Source of the DNA: Acidobacteriota bacterium
GTDB taxonomy: Bacteria > Acidobacteriota > Thermoanaerobaculia > Thermoanaerobaculales > Thermoanaerobaculaceae
Assembly (NCBI GenBank): GCA_003133645.1
Contig: PKYI01000200.1
Span: 1 to 64,000 of the forward strand
Length of the DNA: 64,000 bases
Direction: 5' to 3'
Part shown: positions 7,837-15,670 of the stretch, one piece after another
Layout of the letters: each line of letters starts with the position of its first letter
How positions within the stretch are numbered: position 1 is the first letter of the stretch
Program-made: the position numbers and the translations under genes
Notes under the pieces: generated by a model
Told to the model about the DNA's origin: nothing
Seen by the model: the letters and a program-made list of their open reading frames with translations, nothing else
The model's database searches: none

Positions 7837-9530
7837 CGGTCGAGCTCCCCGGCGATCACGTTGAAGCTGCCCAGCATGGCAACGGCGTCGGATACCGTGT
7901 TCCCTTCGAGCATATGGGGGTACGCCTGGAAGATCGCGAAGCACGGCGGCCGGACCTTGATGCGGTACGGCTTGCCTCCCCCGTCGGAGACGATGTAGTA
8001 GCCAAGCTCCCCGTTCGCCCCTTCGCTGAAGCCGTACCCTTCTCCGGCCGGGACCTTCATGCCCTCCATGATGAGCTTGAAGTGCCAGATCAGGGATTCC
8101 ATCTCCGTGTAGACCTTCTCCTTGGGAGGCAGCGCGACGTTGTGGTCGTCAACGATGACCGGGCCCGGTTCGAGCCGCCCCAGCGCCTGCTCCACGAGCG
8201 CGAGCGACTGCTTGATCTCCTCGACGCGAACGAGGTAGCGCCCGTACGTGTCGCCGGCGTGCGACACCGGCACCTTGAAGTCGTACGTCTCGTAGCCCAG
8301 GTACGGGTAGGCCTTGCGGACGTCGTAGGCGACGCCGCAGGCGCGCAGGCACGGCCCGGTCCACCCCCAGTCCACCGCGTCCTCGGCCGAGAGCCTGCCG
8401 ATCCCCTCGGTGCGGTCGCGGAAGATCCGGTTCTCGGTGATCAGCGTCTCCATGTCGCCGATGAGCGTCGGGATCCGCTTGAGGAGGTACCGCACCGAGT
8501 CCGCGAAGTCGTGCGGCACGTCGTGCGAGAGCCCCCCGATGCGCACGTACGACATCGTCAGGCGGCTGCCGCAGCATGCCTCGAGCAGCGAGTAGATCTC
8601 CTCCCGCGCCTCGTACATGTACAAAAAAGGCGTCATGGCGCCGAGGTCGTTGAGGTTCGCCCCGATGTCCACGATGTGGTCCATAATCCGCGAGAGCTCC
8701 GACAGGATGAGACGGATCGTCTGAGCCCGCGGTGGTGCCGACACTCCGAGCATGTTCTCGACGGCGAGCGCGTAGCCGACGCCGTTCATCATCGCCGAGC
8801 AGTAATTGAGGCGGTCGGTGTACGGGATCACCTGGTTCCAGGTGTGGCTCTCCGCCATCTTCTCGAAGCAGCGGTGCAGGTACCCGATTTCGACCTCAGC
8901 CTTGGTGATGATCTCGCCGTCCAGCCTGACGACCATGCGCAGGGTGCCGTGCGTGGCGGGGTGCGAAGGGCCGAGGTTGAGCACCTGGGTCTCGAAGTGG
9001 TCGGCGTCCTCCGGATGCTCCTTCGCCCACGCCGGCATGTCGTCCTGCTCCGCCTCGCGGAGCAGCCAGCGCTGGCCGGGGTCGTAGTCCTTGCGTAACG
9101 CATGCCCTTGGAACGCCTGGTGGCACAGGATGCGCTTGAGGTTCGGGTGGCCTTCGAACCGGATGCCGAACATGTCGAACGCCTCGCGCTCGAACCAGTC
9201 CGCCGCCCGCCACACGCCGTAGACCGAAGGGACGACGAGGTCGTCCTCCCGCACCGGCACCCTGAGGCGGATCCGCTGCCCGCGTTCGAGCGAGGCCGCG
9301 TGGTACACGACCTCGAAACGCTCGTCGCGACCGGGGTAATCGACGCCGCAGACGTCGAGGAGGAGCTTGAAATCCAGCGCCGGATCGTTCTTGAGGTGGC
9401 GGGCGAGCTCCGGCAACACGCGGCGGTCGACGCGGAAGGCCTGCATCTCCCCGCCGGGGAGCTCTTCCACGCCCGCGCCCTCGGGAAAGATGTTGCGGAT
9501 CACGGCCACCGTCTGTTCGCGGTTCTCCAT
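7833..9530 (-). CDS. nuoCD: Fused NADH-quinone oxidoreductase subunits C and D
   Basis: A 565-aa fusion. Residues about 1-165 are NuoC-like ('[16 protein letters not shown]', '[20 protein letters not shown]'). The rest is the 49-kDa NuoD subunit ('[17 protein letters not shown]', '[19 protein letters not shown]', the closing '[18 protein letters not shown]'), which lines the quinone site. NuoD lacks the [NiFe] cysteines, so this is a complex I type protein and not a hydrogenase. ATG 9530 is chosen because NuoC homology starts directly after it. The preceding ORF-track stretch is arginine-rich shadow sequence. Confidence 0.95.
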   Translation of the reverse strand: MENREQTVAVIRNIFPEGAGVEELPGGEMQAFRVDRRVLPELARHLKNDPALDFKLLLDVCGVDYPGRDERFEVVYHAASLERGQRIRLRVPVREDDLVVPSVYGVWRAADWFEREAFDMFGIRFEGHPNLKRILCHQAFQGHALRKDYDPGQRWLLREAEQDDMPAWAKEHPEDADHFETQVLNLGPSHPATHGTLRMVVRLDGEIITKAEVEIGYLHRCFEKMAESHTWNQVIPYTDRLNYCSAMMNGVGYALAVENMLGVSAPPRAQTIRLILSELSRIMDHIVDIGANLNDLGAMTPFLYMYEAREEIYSLLEACCGSRLTMSYVRIGGLSHDVPHDFADSVRYLLKRIPTLIGDMETLITENRIFRDRTEGIGRLSAEDAVDWGWTGPCLRACGVAYDVRKAYPYLGYETYDFKVPVSHAGDTYGRYLVRVEEIKQSLALVEQALGRLEPGPVIVDDHNVALPPKEKVYTEMESLIWHFKLIMEGMKVPAGEGYGFSEGANGELGYYIVSDGGGKPYRIKVRPPCFAIFQAYPHMLEGNTVSDAVAMLGSFNVIAGELDR

Positions 9531-9547
9531 TCGCCCCCTCGCTCCGC

Positions 9548-10111
9548 TCACGCCCCCGCCGCCTTCGCCGCCGCCAGCGCCCGCTGGTAGCGGGTCTCGC
9601 CCCTGACGATCATCTCTTGCAGCTTCACGACGCCTTGCAGCAGCGCCTCGGGCGTCGGGGGACACCCCGGCACGTACACGTCCACGGGGATGAACTCGTC
9701 GATTCCCTGAACCACGTGATAGGCCCGGTAGAAGCCCCCGGTGCACGCGCACACGCCCATCGAAATGACGTACTTCGGTTCGGCCATCTGCTCGTAGATG
9801 CGCACCATCACCGGAGCCATCTTGTCCGTCACGGTCCCGGCCACGATCAGCAGGTCCGACTGCCTGGGCGAGAAACGCACGACCTCCGCCCCGAAGCGCG
9901 AGATGTCGTAGTGCGACATCATGAACGACATGAACTCGATGGCGCAGCAGGCGGTGCCGAACGGGAACGGCCACAGGCTATTCTTTCGCGCCGCGTCGAT
10001 CCAAGCGTTCACCCGGGTCGTGAGGAACGCCGGGTCGCCGTCCTTCTGGCGGATGGCCGCCCCGGCCCCCCCCGCCACGGGCAACGACAGCTTCGGTTCA
10101 GGCTCGCGCAT
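9548..10111 (-). CDS. nuoB: NADH-quinone oxidoreductase subunit B
   Basis: A PSST-type subunit of 187 aa that holds the last cluster, N2, before quinone. Motifs: '[11 protein letters not shown]', 'VCACTGGFY' and '[14 protein letters not shown]', which together supply the four cysteine ligands. ATG 10111 has a GGGAGGG ribosome site about 4 nt upstream; the longer ORF-track version adds 29 unsupported residues. It is the first gene of the three-gene nuo cluster here. A nuoA gene, which normally comes first, is absent. Confidence 0.94.
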   Translation of the reverse strand: MREPEPKLSLPVAGGAGAAIRQKDGDPAFLTTRVNAWIDAARKNSLWPFPFGTACCAIEFMSFMMSHYDISRFGAEVVRFSPRQSDLLIVAGTVTDKMAPVMVRIYEQMAEPKYVISMGVCACTGGFYRAYHVVQGIDEFIPVDVYVPGCPPTPEALLQGVVKLQEMIVRGETRYQRALAAAKAAGA

Positions 10112-10172
10112 CGATCCCTCCCGCACACTCTGGCCAACCGCCTGCTCCGGCCCCGTGTTCCTCGCCGGATGA

Positions 10173-10193
10173 TGCACGTGCATTATACGTGCA
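10173..10193 (-). promoter_or_regulatory. Candidate promoter/operator upstream of nuoB
   Basis: On the minus strand a perfect TATAAT (10187-10182) sits about 70 nt before the nuoB start. It is flanked by the palindrome TGCACGTGCA (10173-10182) and a second copy of TACGTGCA (10186-10193), a symmetry that could serve a regulator. No good -35 hexamer is seen at 16-18 nt, so either an activator is needed or the match is chance. Confidence 0.35.
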
Positions 10194-10201
10194 ATCACAA
10201 C

Positions 10202-10960
10202 TCACCCGGCACCGGCACCGGGGTGCTCGGGACAGTACCTCGCGTACACCCTGCGAACGAAATCGCGCGTCTCGCGGTACGGCGGCACGCCCCCGCTCTT
10301 GGCCACCGTGGCAATGCCGGCGTTGTACGCTGCCAGCGCCAGCGTCAAGTCGCCGAAGCGGTCGAGTAGCGCTCTGAGGTGACGGCAACCGGCCCGAAGG
10401 TTGGCGGCCGGGTCGTACGGGCTGGCGAGCCCCTGCCCCAGCCAAACCGAGGGCATGAGCTGCATCAGACCTCCGGCGCCCACCCGCGAGACCGCCCAGG
10501 GCTTGAACGCCGATTCGGCCGCCACCACGGCCGCGACGAGGACCGGGGAAAGGTTGGCGGTCTTGCTGGCGCGCCGGATTTGGGCCGCAAAGGGCGTGTT
10601 CGGAGGCAGCGACTGGCCGGCGTAGTCGAAGCGGCACGAGGCCTCCGGGATCGGCTCCGGTTTCGCCTCCACCTCGGCAGCAATCACGCGGTCGAGGCGC
10701 GCCAGTGGGACCTCGATCGACCCGCCTCCCGGCAGGTCCAGGTGAATGCTCCCCGTGCCGACGAGCCTCGCCGCGGTGACCTTGAGCAGGCGGCCGTCCA
10801 CGAACACCGCCAGGTACTGCGCCCAGGCGATCCCCCGCCAGCCGAGCACGCCCGTCACAGCGGCCGCCACCGCCATGGCGAGACAAATCCGTCCGGCGAC
10901 ACGGGCTGGCAACGTCCCATGCCGAAGGCTGCGAGCGGGCGCTGGGGTGGCGTCTCTCAT
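10202..10960 (-). CDS. Lytic transglycosylase (SLT domain)
   Basis: A 252-aa exported murein-cleaving enzyme. It has an N-terminal signal/anchor ('ICLAMAVAAAVTGVLGW'), a small strand-rich region, and a C-terminal Slt domain from about residue 120. Domain motifs are 'VAAVVAAESAFKPWAVSRVGA' (catalytic Glu in 'AES'), 'GGLMQLMPSV' and 'ALAAYNAG'. ATG 10960 overlaps the xerD stop (ATGA), so the two are co-translated. A cysteine pair in the middle ('SCRFDY', 'AGCRHL') may form a disulphide. Confidence 0.9.
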   Translation of the reverse strand: MRDATPAPARSLRHGTLPARVAGRICLAMAVAAAVTGVLGWRGIAWAQYLAVFVDGRLLKVTAARLVGTGSIHLDLPGGGSIEVPLARLDRVIAAEVEAKPEPIPEASCRFDYAGQSLPPNTPFAAQIRRASKTANLSPVLVAAVVAAESAFKPWAVSRVGAGGLMQLMPSVWLGQGLASPYDPAANLRAGCRHLRALLDRFGDLTLALAAYNAGIATVAKSGGVPPYRETRDFVRRVYARYCPEHPGAGAG

Positions 10961-11868
10961 GCGCGCGGGTGTTTGCTGTCGTACAGCGACCGCAGCCGCT
11001 CGCGCGTGATGTGGGTGTAGATCTCCGTCGTCGAGATGTCGGCGTGTCCGAGCATCGCCTGCACCGCCCGCAGGTCCGCCCCGTGCTCGAGCAGGTGCGT
11101 CGCGAACGAGTGCCGCAGGACGTGCGGCGAAAGGTGCGCCGCGAGCGCCGCCTTCCGCCCATGCGCCTTGATCAGATGCCAGAAGCACTGGCGCGTCATG
11201 CCCTCGCCCCGCACCGTGAGGAAGAGCTCGTCGCAGCGCCTGGTGTCCAGTCCGGGCCGCGCGTCCTCGAGGTACCGGCCCAGCCACGCGCGCGCGTCCG
11301 AGCCGACAGGCACGATGCGCTCCTTTCCGCCCTTGCCCCAGACGCGCACGTACCCAGGGTCGAGGCGGAGCTGGCTCAGCGTGAGTCCCACCAGTTCGGA
11401 GACGCGGACGCCGGTCGCGTAAAGGGTCTCGATCATCGCGCGGTCGCGCAGGCCGAGAGGGCGCGAGACATCGGGCGCCGCCAGGAGCGCATCGATTTCC
11501 TCGGCGGTGAGGAAGTGCGGCAATCCCGGCATCAGCTTCGGCGACTCGAGGTCGAGCGTCGGGTCGTGCGTGCAGGCGCCGCGTTCGACCAGGTATCGGT
11601 ACAGCCCGCGCAACGCCGCCAGCGCCCTCGCCGCCGAGCGCGCCGCCAGGCCCCGCCCGCGCAGGACCGTGAGGTAGCGCCTGAGGTCGGAGCGCTCGCA
11701 CGTCTCGGCCTCGAGGCGGCGCCCAGCCAACCACCTGCCAAAGCTCTCGAGGTCGCGACGGTACGACGCCACCGAGTTCGACGCGAGGCCCCTCTCCACC
11801 AGCAGGACCGCCAGGTAGTCCGGCAGGACCAGCTGCAAGAACCGCGTCTGGGGAACGGTTGGGCCCAT
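10957..11868 (-). CDS. xerD: Tyrosine recombinase XerD/XerC
   Basis: A 303-aa site-specific recombinase for resolving chromosome dimers at dif. An N-terminal SAM-like DNA-binding domain ('LAVLLVERGLASNSVASYRRDL') is followed by the catalytic domain with the full set R-K-H-R-H-Y: 'ATGVRVSELVGL', 'KGGKERIVPV', 'HVLRHSFATHLLEHG', 'LGHADISTTEIYTH'. Length and motif spacing are those of Xer proteins, not integrases, and there is no att-like repeat nearby. XerD is favoured over XerC by overall similarity only. Confidence 0.9.
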   Translation of the reverse strand: MGPTVPQTRFLQLVLPDYLAVLLVERGLASNSVASYRRDLESFGRWLAGRRLEAETCERSDLRRYLTVLRGRGLAARSAARALAALRGLYRYLVERGACTHDPTLDLESPKLMPGLPHFLTAEEIDALLAAPDVSRPLGLRDRAMIETLYATGVRVSELVGLTLSQLRLDPGYVRVWGKGGKERIVPVGSDARAWLGRYLEDARPGLDTRRCDELFLTVRGEGMTRQCFWHLIKAHGRKAALAAHLSPHVLRHSFATHLLEHGADLRAVQAMLGHADISTTEIYTHITRERLRSLYDSKHPRA

Positions 11869-11905
11869 GCGGTGCGATTCTAGACCCAGAGTGCGTCGCT
11901 CCCGC

Positions 11906-12370
11906 TCAGCGCCGCACCCGCACCCTCCGAACGGGGGGCTCGTGCCGCCAGCGCGCGAGATCGAGCGTGCCGTCGAGACGAAACTCCACGCCCTCCCTCT
12001 CGAGGAGGCTCCGCTGCAGTCCGGGGGGCAGGTCCCCCCGCCGGTCGGTCGCGCAGCGCCCGAGGGCGTTCACCACGCGCTGCCACGGCACGTCATCCGG
12101 GCACGCGTGCATCGCCCAGCCGACCGCCTTCGGCGAGAGCACGTTCCCCAGCAGAGCGGCAATCTGGCCGTAGGTCATCACCCGCCCGGGTGGAATCGCC
12201 CGCACCAGGATGTACACCCGCTCCCACGCTCCCCCGCCGGACGGGGCCGCAACCTCGCCATGCACTCGGGCATCCTGGGCCCGGCGCCGGACCCGCGGTG
12301 AGGCGGTCGCCTTCACCGGGCCGGCGCCGATCTGTTGTTTCGGCGGACGTCGTGTACGGGGCGTTGCCAC
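11906..12370 (-). CDS. Alkyltransferase-like (ATL) DNA-repair protein
   Basis: A 154-aa member of the MGMT C-terminal domain family. 'VRAIPPGRVMTYGQIAALLG' is the recognition helix region. At the site where the methyltransferase has PCHRV, the sequence reads 'PWQRVV', so the acceptor cysteine is replaced by Trp. That is the hallmark of ATL proteins, which bind O6-alkylguanine and recruit nucleotide excision repair instead of repairing directly. The first 45 residues are Arg/Pro-rich and may not be translated; GTG 12370 is the ORF-track start, and a later start is possible. Confidence 0.85.
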   Translation of the reverse strand: MATPRTRRPPKQQIGAGPVKATASPRVRRRAQDARVHGEVAAPSGGGAWERVYILVRAIPPGRVMTYGQIAALLGNVLSPKAVGWAMHACPDDVPWQRVVNALGRCATDRRGDLPPGLQRSLLEREGVEFRLDGTLDLARWRHEPPVRRVRVRR

Positions 12371-12378
12371 GGTCTCTT

Positions 12379-13083
12379 TCAGCGCTGCGCCCGCGGCGGA
12401 GCCGGCGGCGCGATGGCAGCCCTCCGGGGCAACCCCGGGTCGTCCTTGACCGCCTGCGCCTGGCTCAGGTGTCGGCGCTCATGGGCCGCGAGGACCAGCA
12501 AAAGTTCATACAGGTTGAGTCTGAAAACCTTTGCCCCGAACGCCGCCACTTTGGGCCGCGAGATGTCGAGGCCGGTGGCCGCCCTGACGCGGGCGCCGAA
12601 CTGGCGGTTGAGATCGAGCAGCGCCGAGAGGACGAGGTCGACCGCCTGGTCCCCAGCCGCCACGTGTTCGGGGCGGGCCCGCCGCTTGCTCCGGACCGGT
12701 GGTTCGGTGGCCGCGATCAGCCGCCGGCCGACGAAGGCCACCCGGAGCGTCCCCTGTCTGTACCACGCGTGCCGCCGCGCCTCGCCGATGGCGGCGTCGA
12801 TCAGAGGGAGAAGCTCCGACCCGATCATGTTGAGGTGCCCGAAACACTCGGCGATCGACCAGCGGCCCGAACTGGAGCGCCAGTTGAACTGCCGCTCCGA
12901 GAGCCCTCCGGCGATACGCTCCGCGTCGCGGCCGGCGTCGTCGAACTGACGGACGAGACCGCTCAGCTCCGGCGTCAACCCTCCCGCGGCGGCTTTCGGG
13001 AGGCTCGTGCCGGCGGTCGACCGGCGGCCCGGCCGCCCGAACAGCGCGTCGAGATCCCCTGCGCCCGACTCCTTGCTCACCAT
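12379..13083 (-). CDS. DinB-like four-helix metal-binding protein
   Basis: A DinB/YfiT superfamily protein of 234 aa. 'FNWRSSSGRWSIAECFGHLNMI' supplies the first His and 'LLVLAAHERRHLSQAQAV' supplies the HxxxH pair, together the usual metal triad. Function is unknown; relatives include thiol-S-transferases such as bacillithiol and mycothiol transferases. The first 45 residues look disordered. ATG 13083 is used; the ORF-track adds 12 residues. It ends 8 nt before the ATL gene's upstream boundary and is probably co-transcribed with it. Confidence 0.8.
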   Translation of the reverse strand: MVSKESGAGDLDALFGRPGRRSTAGTSLPKAAAGGLTPELSGLVRQFDDAGRDAERIAGGLSERQFNWRSSSGRWSIAECFGHLNMIGSELLPLIDAAIGEARRHAWYRQGTLRVAFVGRRLIAATEPPVRSKRRARPEHVAAGDQAVDLVLSALLDLNRQFGARVRAATGLDISRPKVAAFGAKVFRLNLYELLLVLAAHERRHLSQAQAVKDDPGLPRRAAIAPPAPPRAQR

Positions 13084-13150
13084 GTCCGTTCCTCTCGTCG
13101 TCCCGGAGCGTCCGCCCAAAGCGATCGGGGCCGCATGCTTGGGCGATGGC

Positions 13151-13762
13151 TCACGAGGTCCTGAACCCTCGTCTGTTCGCGAGCTCGATCAGCGCCTTGC
13201 GGTGGCGCTCGTCGGCGGCGTGCAGGTCGCCGAGCATGCGGGCGACATCCGGGTTTGCCTTCGCGATCGCCGGGCGCGCGTGGAGCTCCGCCACCCCGCC
13301 TTCGAACTGGATGGCAATCACCAGGGCCTCGTGCAACGAGAACCGCCGCGTCGCCTCGAGCGCCTTCTCCAGTTCTTCGACCTCCCGCGCGAGCACATCG
13401 GGGTCGATCTCCACGTCGCCGAAGTGCGTCGAGTTCTGCCGCACCAACCGGCGCAGGAACTGCACCTGCCTGAGGTGCGAGCCCTCCTCGAAGGCGAGCT
13501 TGGAGAACAGCCCCGCGGCCTCGGCGTCATCCGAGAAGGCGTCGGCAAGCTCGTTGTAGATCTGCTGCATCAGCCTCTCGAACTGCTCGAGCGGCCGCAA
13601 CACGCTCTGAATCTCCGCCAAGGGACCCCCCCCGGTGCCCGTCCTCGACCTGCCCGCAGCCTGCTGTCCCGCGCCGGGCTCAAGTGATTCTACCGCGGCG
13701 ACGCGCCCGTCGCCACCTGACCCCACCCCGGCGAGCGGGACGCTACTCAAGCGGGTCGCCAC
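13151..13762 (-). CDS. Ferritin-like (rubrerythrin-type) protein
   Basis: Up to 203 aa. After a disordered N terminus (about 50 residues) come four helices with carboxylate/His motifs: 'QQIYNELADAF', 'LAFEEGSHLRQVQFL' (ExxH), 'FEGGVAELHARP' and 'HAADERHRKALIEL' (ExxH). These match a di-iron ferritin-like bundle. There is no rubredoxin domain. Role in peroxide or iron handling is inferred from the fold. The ORF-track start overlaps the upstream methyltransferase by 20 bp; a later start inside the disordered segment is just as likely. Confidence 0.72.
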   Translation of the reverse strand: MATRLSSVPLAGVGSGGDGRVAAVESLEPGAGQQAAGRSRTGTGGGPLAEIQSVLRPLEQFERLMQQIYNELADAFSDDAEAAGLFSKLAFEEGSHLRQVQFLRRLVRQNSTHFGDVEIDPDVLAREVEELEKALEATRRFSLHEALVIAIQFEGGVAELHARPAIAKANPDVARMLGDLHAADERHRKALIELANRRGFRTS

Positions 13763-14486
13763 CCAGCGGCAGAGCGGTCAAAATGAACACCATGGTAGGG
13801 ATGACGGGGTAAAGCAGCGCCTGAAGAAACACCGGGGCTACGAGCAATCGTCTGGTCCAAGGCGGAGGGTCTTCGACCGCAGCCATGATACGCATCGCCT
13901 TGAAGGTGAATTGCTCATGCCGCAACCGTGCCTCTTTGAACATGCCAATGAGTCTACGGTGGCTGGGCGGATTGCAGTCATAGAAGGCCCCACGACGAAA
14001 GAATCGCAGGTATACAGACCGTACCTGCGACGGAACCCAGCTCAGAAATGCCAACCGGAAATGCGGTTCAACCACTGTCCAACGATTGGGTACCGCAAAA
14101 TAGACGAAGCCGCCTTCCCGCAAGACGCGCCGGATCTCCCGGAGGTGATCCGCCTGCTGCTCGAGGTCGCCGACATGCTCGAACACGTGATTTGAAACCA
14201 CGACGTCGAACGTGGCATCCGGGAAAGGAAGACGGCTATTCTCGACCAATTCGAAATCGTAGCCGCCGGCGATTTGGCGTTGATCGGCAATATCCACCGC
14301 CATCACCTTTCCGCCGCTGCCGACGGCTTCCGAAATGCAATGCGCGATGATGCCCGAACCAGTTCCGACTTCAAGCACATGCCGCCCCGTAAGATCCGTC
14401 TTGCTCTGAAGCGCGGCAACGATCTTTCTTCCCTTCTTCGTTCTTGACTCGCAGTCCAGAATGGCGTGGGGAAGGCGCTTCATCAA
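13743..14486 (-). CDS. Class I SAM-dependent methyltransferase
   Basis: A 247-aa protein with motif I 'VLEVGTGSGI', an acidic post-I 'VMAVDIADQ' and 'FDVVVSNHVFEHVGD', as in UbiE/COQ5-like and lipid- or glycan-linked methyltransferases. The C terminus ('LLYPVIPTMVFILTALPLGG') is hydrophobic, so it may associate with the membrane. Substrate unknown. It lies 13 nt after the radical SAM gene and shares its lower G+C and AT-tolerant codons, unlike the surrounding genes. The two look like a transferred pair. Confidence 0.85.
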   Translation of the reverse strand: MMKRLPHAILDCESRTKKGRKIVAALQSKTDLTGRHVLEVGTGSGIIAHCISEAVGSGGKVMAVDIADQRQIAGGYDFELVENSRLPFPDATFDVVVSNHVFEHVGDLEQQADHLREIRRVLREGGFVYFAVPNRWTVVEPHFRLAFLSWVPSQVRSVYLRFFRRGAFYDCNPPSHRRLIGMFKEARLRHEQFTFKAMRIMAAVEDPPPWTRRLLVAPVFLQALLYPVIPTMVFILTALPLGGDPLE

Positions 14487-14499
14487 AACCTACACGATC

Positions 14500-15546
14500 T
14501 CAGTACTGCCGGTGGCAGCAACGCCCGCAATCCCCGAATACGCCCTTGCGGGCCAGCTCCTTGCGATAGCCGCGGAAACGCGGGCTGTTCCACACCTGCG
14601 CGAATGTCCCGGACTTGGTGGTCACGTTGTCGACGACGAAGCCCCGGCACGGCGTGATGTTGCCGAAGGTATCGACATGGATCACGTACCAGGGGAAAAC
14701 GCACGCCCGCTTCAGATCGCGTTCGTCTCCGCCGTAGTAGGCTCGGAGCTGTCTGTCGCCCATCTTTGGAAACAGGGTGACAGGCAGGCCGGCTACCCGG
14801 GCCGCCTGTTTCAATAGGGGGACCATCACCAGCAGCTGCTCCAAAGCGGGCACCGTTGCTCCCCCCTCAGCGCCGCAGCCGGCAAAGATCAGGTGCTGAT
14901 AGCTCAATGCGTCGGCGCCGGCGGTCTTGGCGATGTCGATCATCTCCGGCAGACGGGCCAGATTTTCACCCGTAATGACGGTGTTGATCGTGATCGCGGG
15001 CCTGTACGATGCCCCGGCAGAGCGCGCAGCCACCAACGCTTGAATCCCCCCTATCGCCAGATCGTACGCCCCGCGAATGCCGCGCTCCGCGTCGTGCACC
15101 TCACGCGGTCCGTCGATCGAAACGTTGATGCGGTCGAGGCCGAGCCCGACCAATTCCTCGGCGTGACGCTGCAACAACAGGCCGTTCGTCGTCAGGGAAC
15201 ACTGAAAGCCGCGCGCCTTGATGTAGCGTGCGAGCGTGATTGCATCCCGGCGCAGCAAGGTTTCGCCCCCGATGAGGTGAATCAACGGCCGGATCGGGAA
15301 CGAGGTGCGCAGGTCATCCACGACCGCTTCAAGCTGCTCCAACGTCAGCTCGGGGTACTCCGTTTCTTCCCGCATCTGCACCTGCGGGCACATCTGGCAG
15401 GCGAGGTTGCAGCGCATCGTGAGCGAGAGGACAACGCCCATGGGGAAAGGAGTCCAGCCACCCAGGTACCGAATGAGGTTAGGCAGGCCCAGGTGCTGGG
15501 CGTTCTCCATCGCCTTCAAGCTCAATCGGCGGCCAAGAAATAACAC
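14500..15546 (-). CDS. Radical SAM protein with SPASM-like C terminus
   Basis: A 348-aa protein. The radical SAM cluster motif CxxxCxxC appears as 'MRCNLACQMCPQ'. 'IGGETLLRRD' and 'SLTTNGLL' match the SAM-binding strands of the SPASM/MoaA group. Extra cysteines near the end ('RACVFPW', 'ITPCRGF', 'CGRCCH') would bind an auxiliary cluster. GTG 15546 is preferred because GGAGGG lies 6 nt upstream; the ORF-track start is 53 codons earlier without support. It forms a unit with the downstream methyltransferase; a modification or cell-surface role is possible, substrate unknown. Confidence 0.83.
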   Translation of the reverse strand: MLFLGRRLSLKAMENAQHLGLPNLIRYLGGWTPFPMGVVLSLTMRCNLACQMCPQVQMREETEYPELTLEQLEAVVDDLRTSFPIRPLIHLIGGETLLRRDAITLARYIKARGFQCSLTTNGLLLQRHAEELVGLGLDRINVSIDGPREVHDAERGIRGAYDLAIGGIQALVAARSAGASYRPAITINTVITGENLARLPEMIDIAKTAGADALSYQHLIFAGCGAEGGATVPALEQLLVMVPLLKQAARVAGLPVTLFPKMGDRQLRAYYGGDERDLKRACVFPWYVIHVDTFGNITPCRGFVVDNVTTKSGTFAQVWNSPRFRGYRKELARKGVFGDCGRCCHRQY

Positions 15547-15589
15547 GATCAACCCTCCACGGATGCGGTATGGGTGACAGGAGCGCACT

Positions 15590-15628
15590 TTCTCATGATT
15601 TCGATGATAGATGATAGTCGATGACGGA
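15590..15628. repeat. Short direct repeats in a divergent intergenic region
   Basis: The 124-base gap between the radical SAM gene and the helicase contains TTTCGATGATAGATGATAGTCGATGACGG, in which GATGATA and CGATGA recur at short spacing. It could hold the minus-strand promoter (TATCAT on that strand) but no convincing -35 is seen. Confidence 0.35.
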
Positions 15629-15670
15629 CAAGCGCTCGGCGCCCGACTCGAGCCGGCGGCGGCGCGTAGA

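Noticed and set aside
10957-11868. Integrase of a mobile element
   Set aside because: Length and motifs are those of Xer; no att repeats, excisionase, tRNA or cargo genes are adjacent.
10969-11883. 304-aa plus-strand ORF opposite xerD
   Set aside because: Antisense shadow of a complete tyrosine recombinase; no motif.
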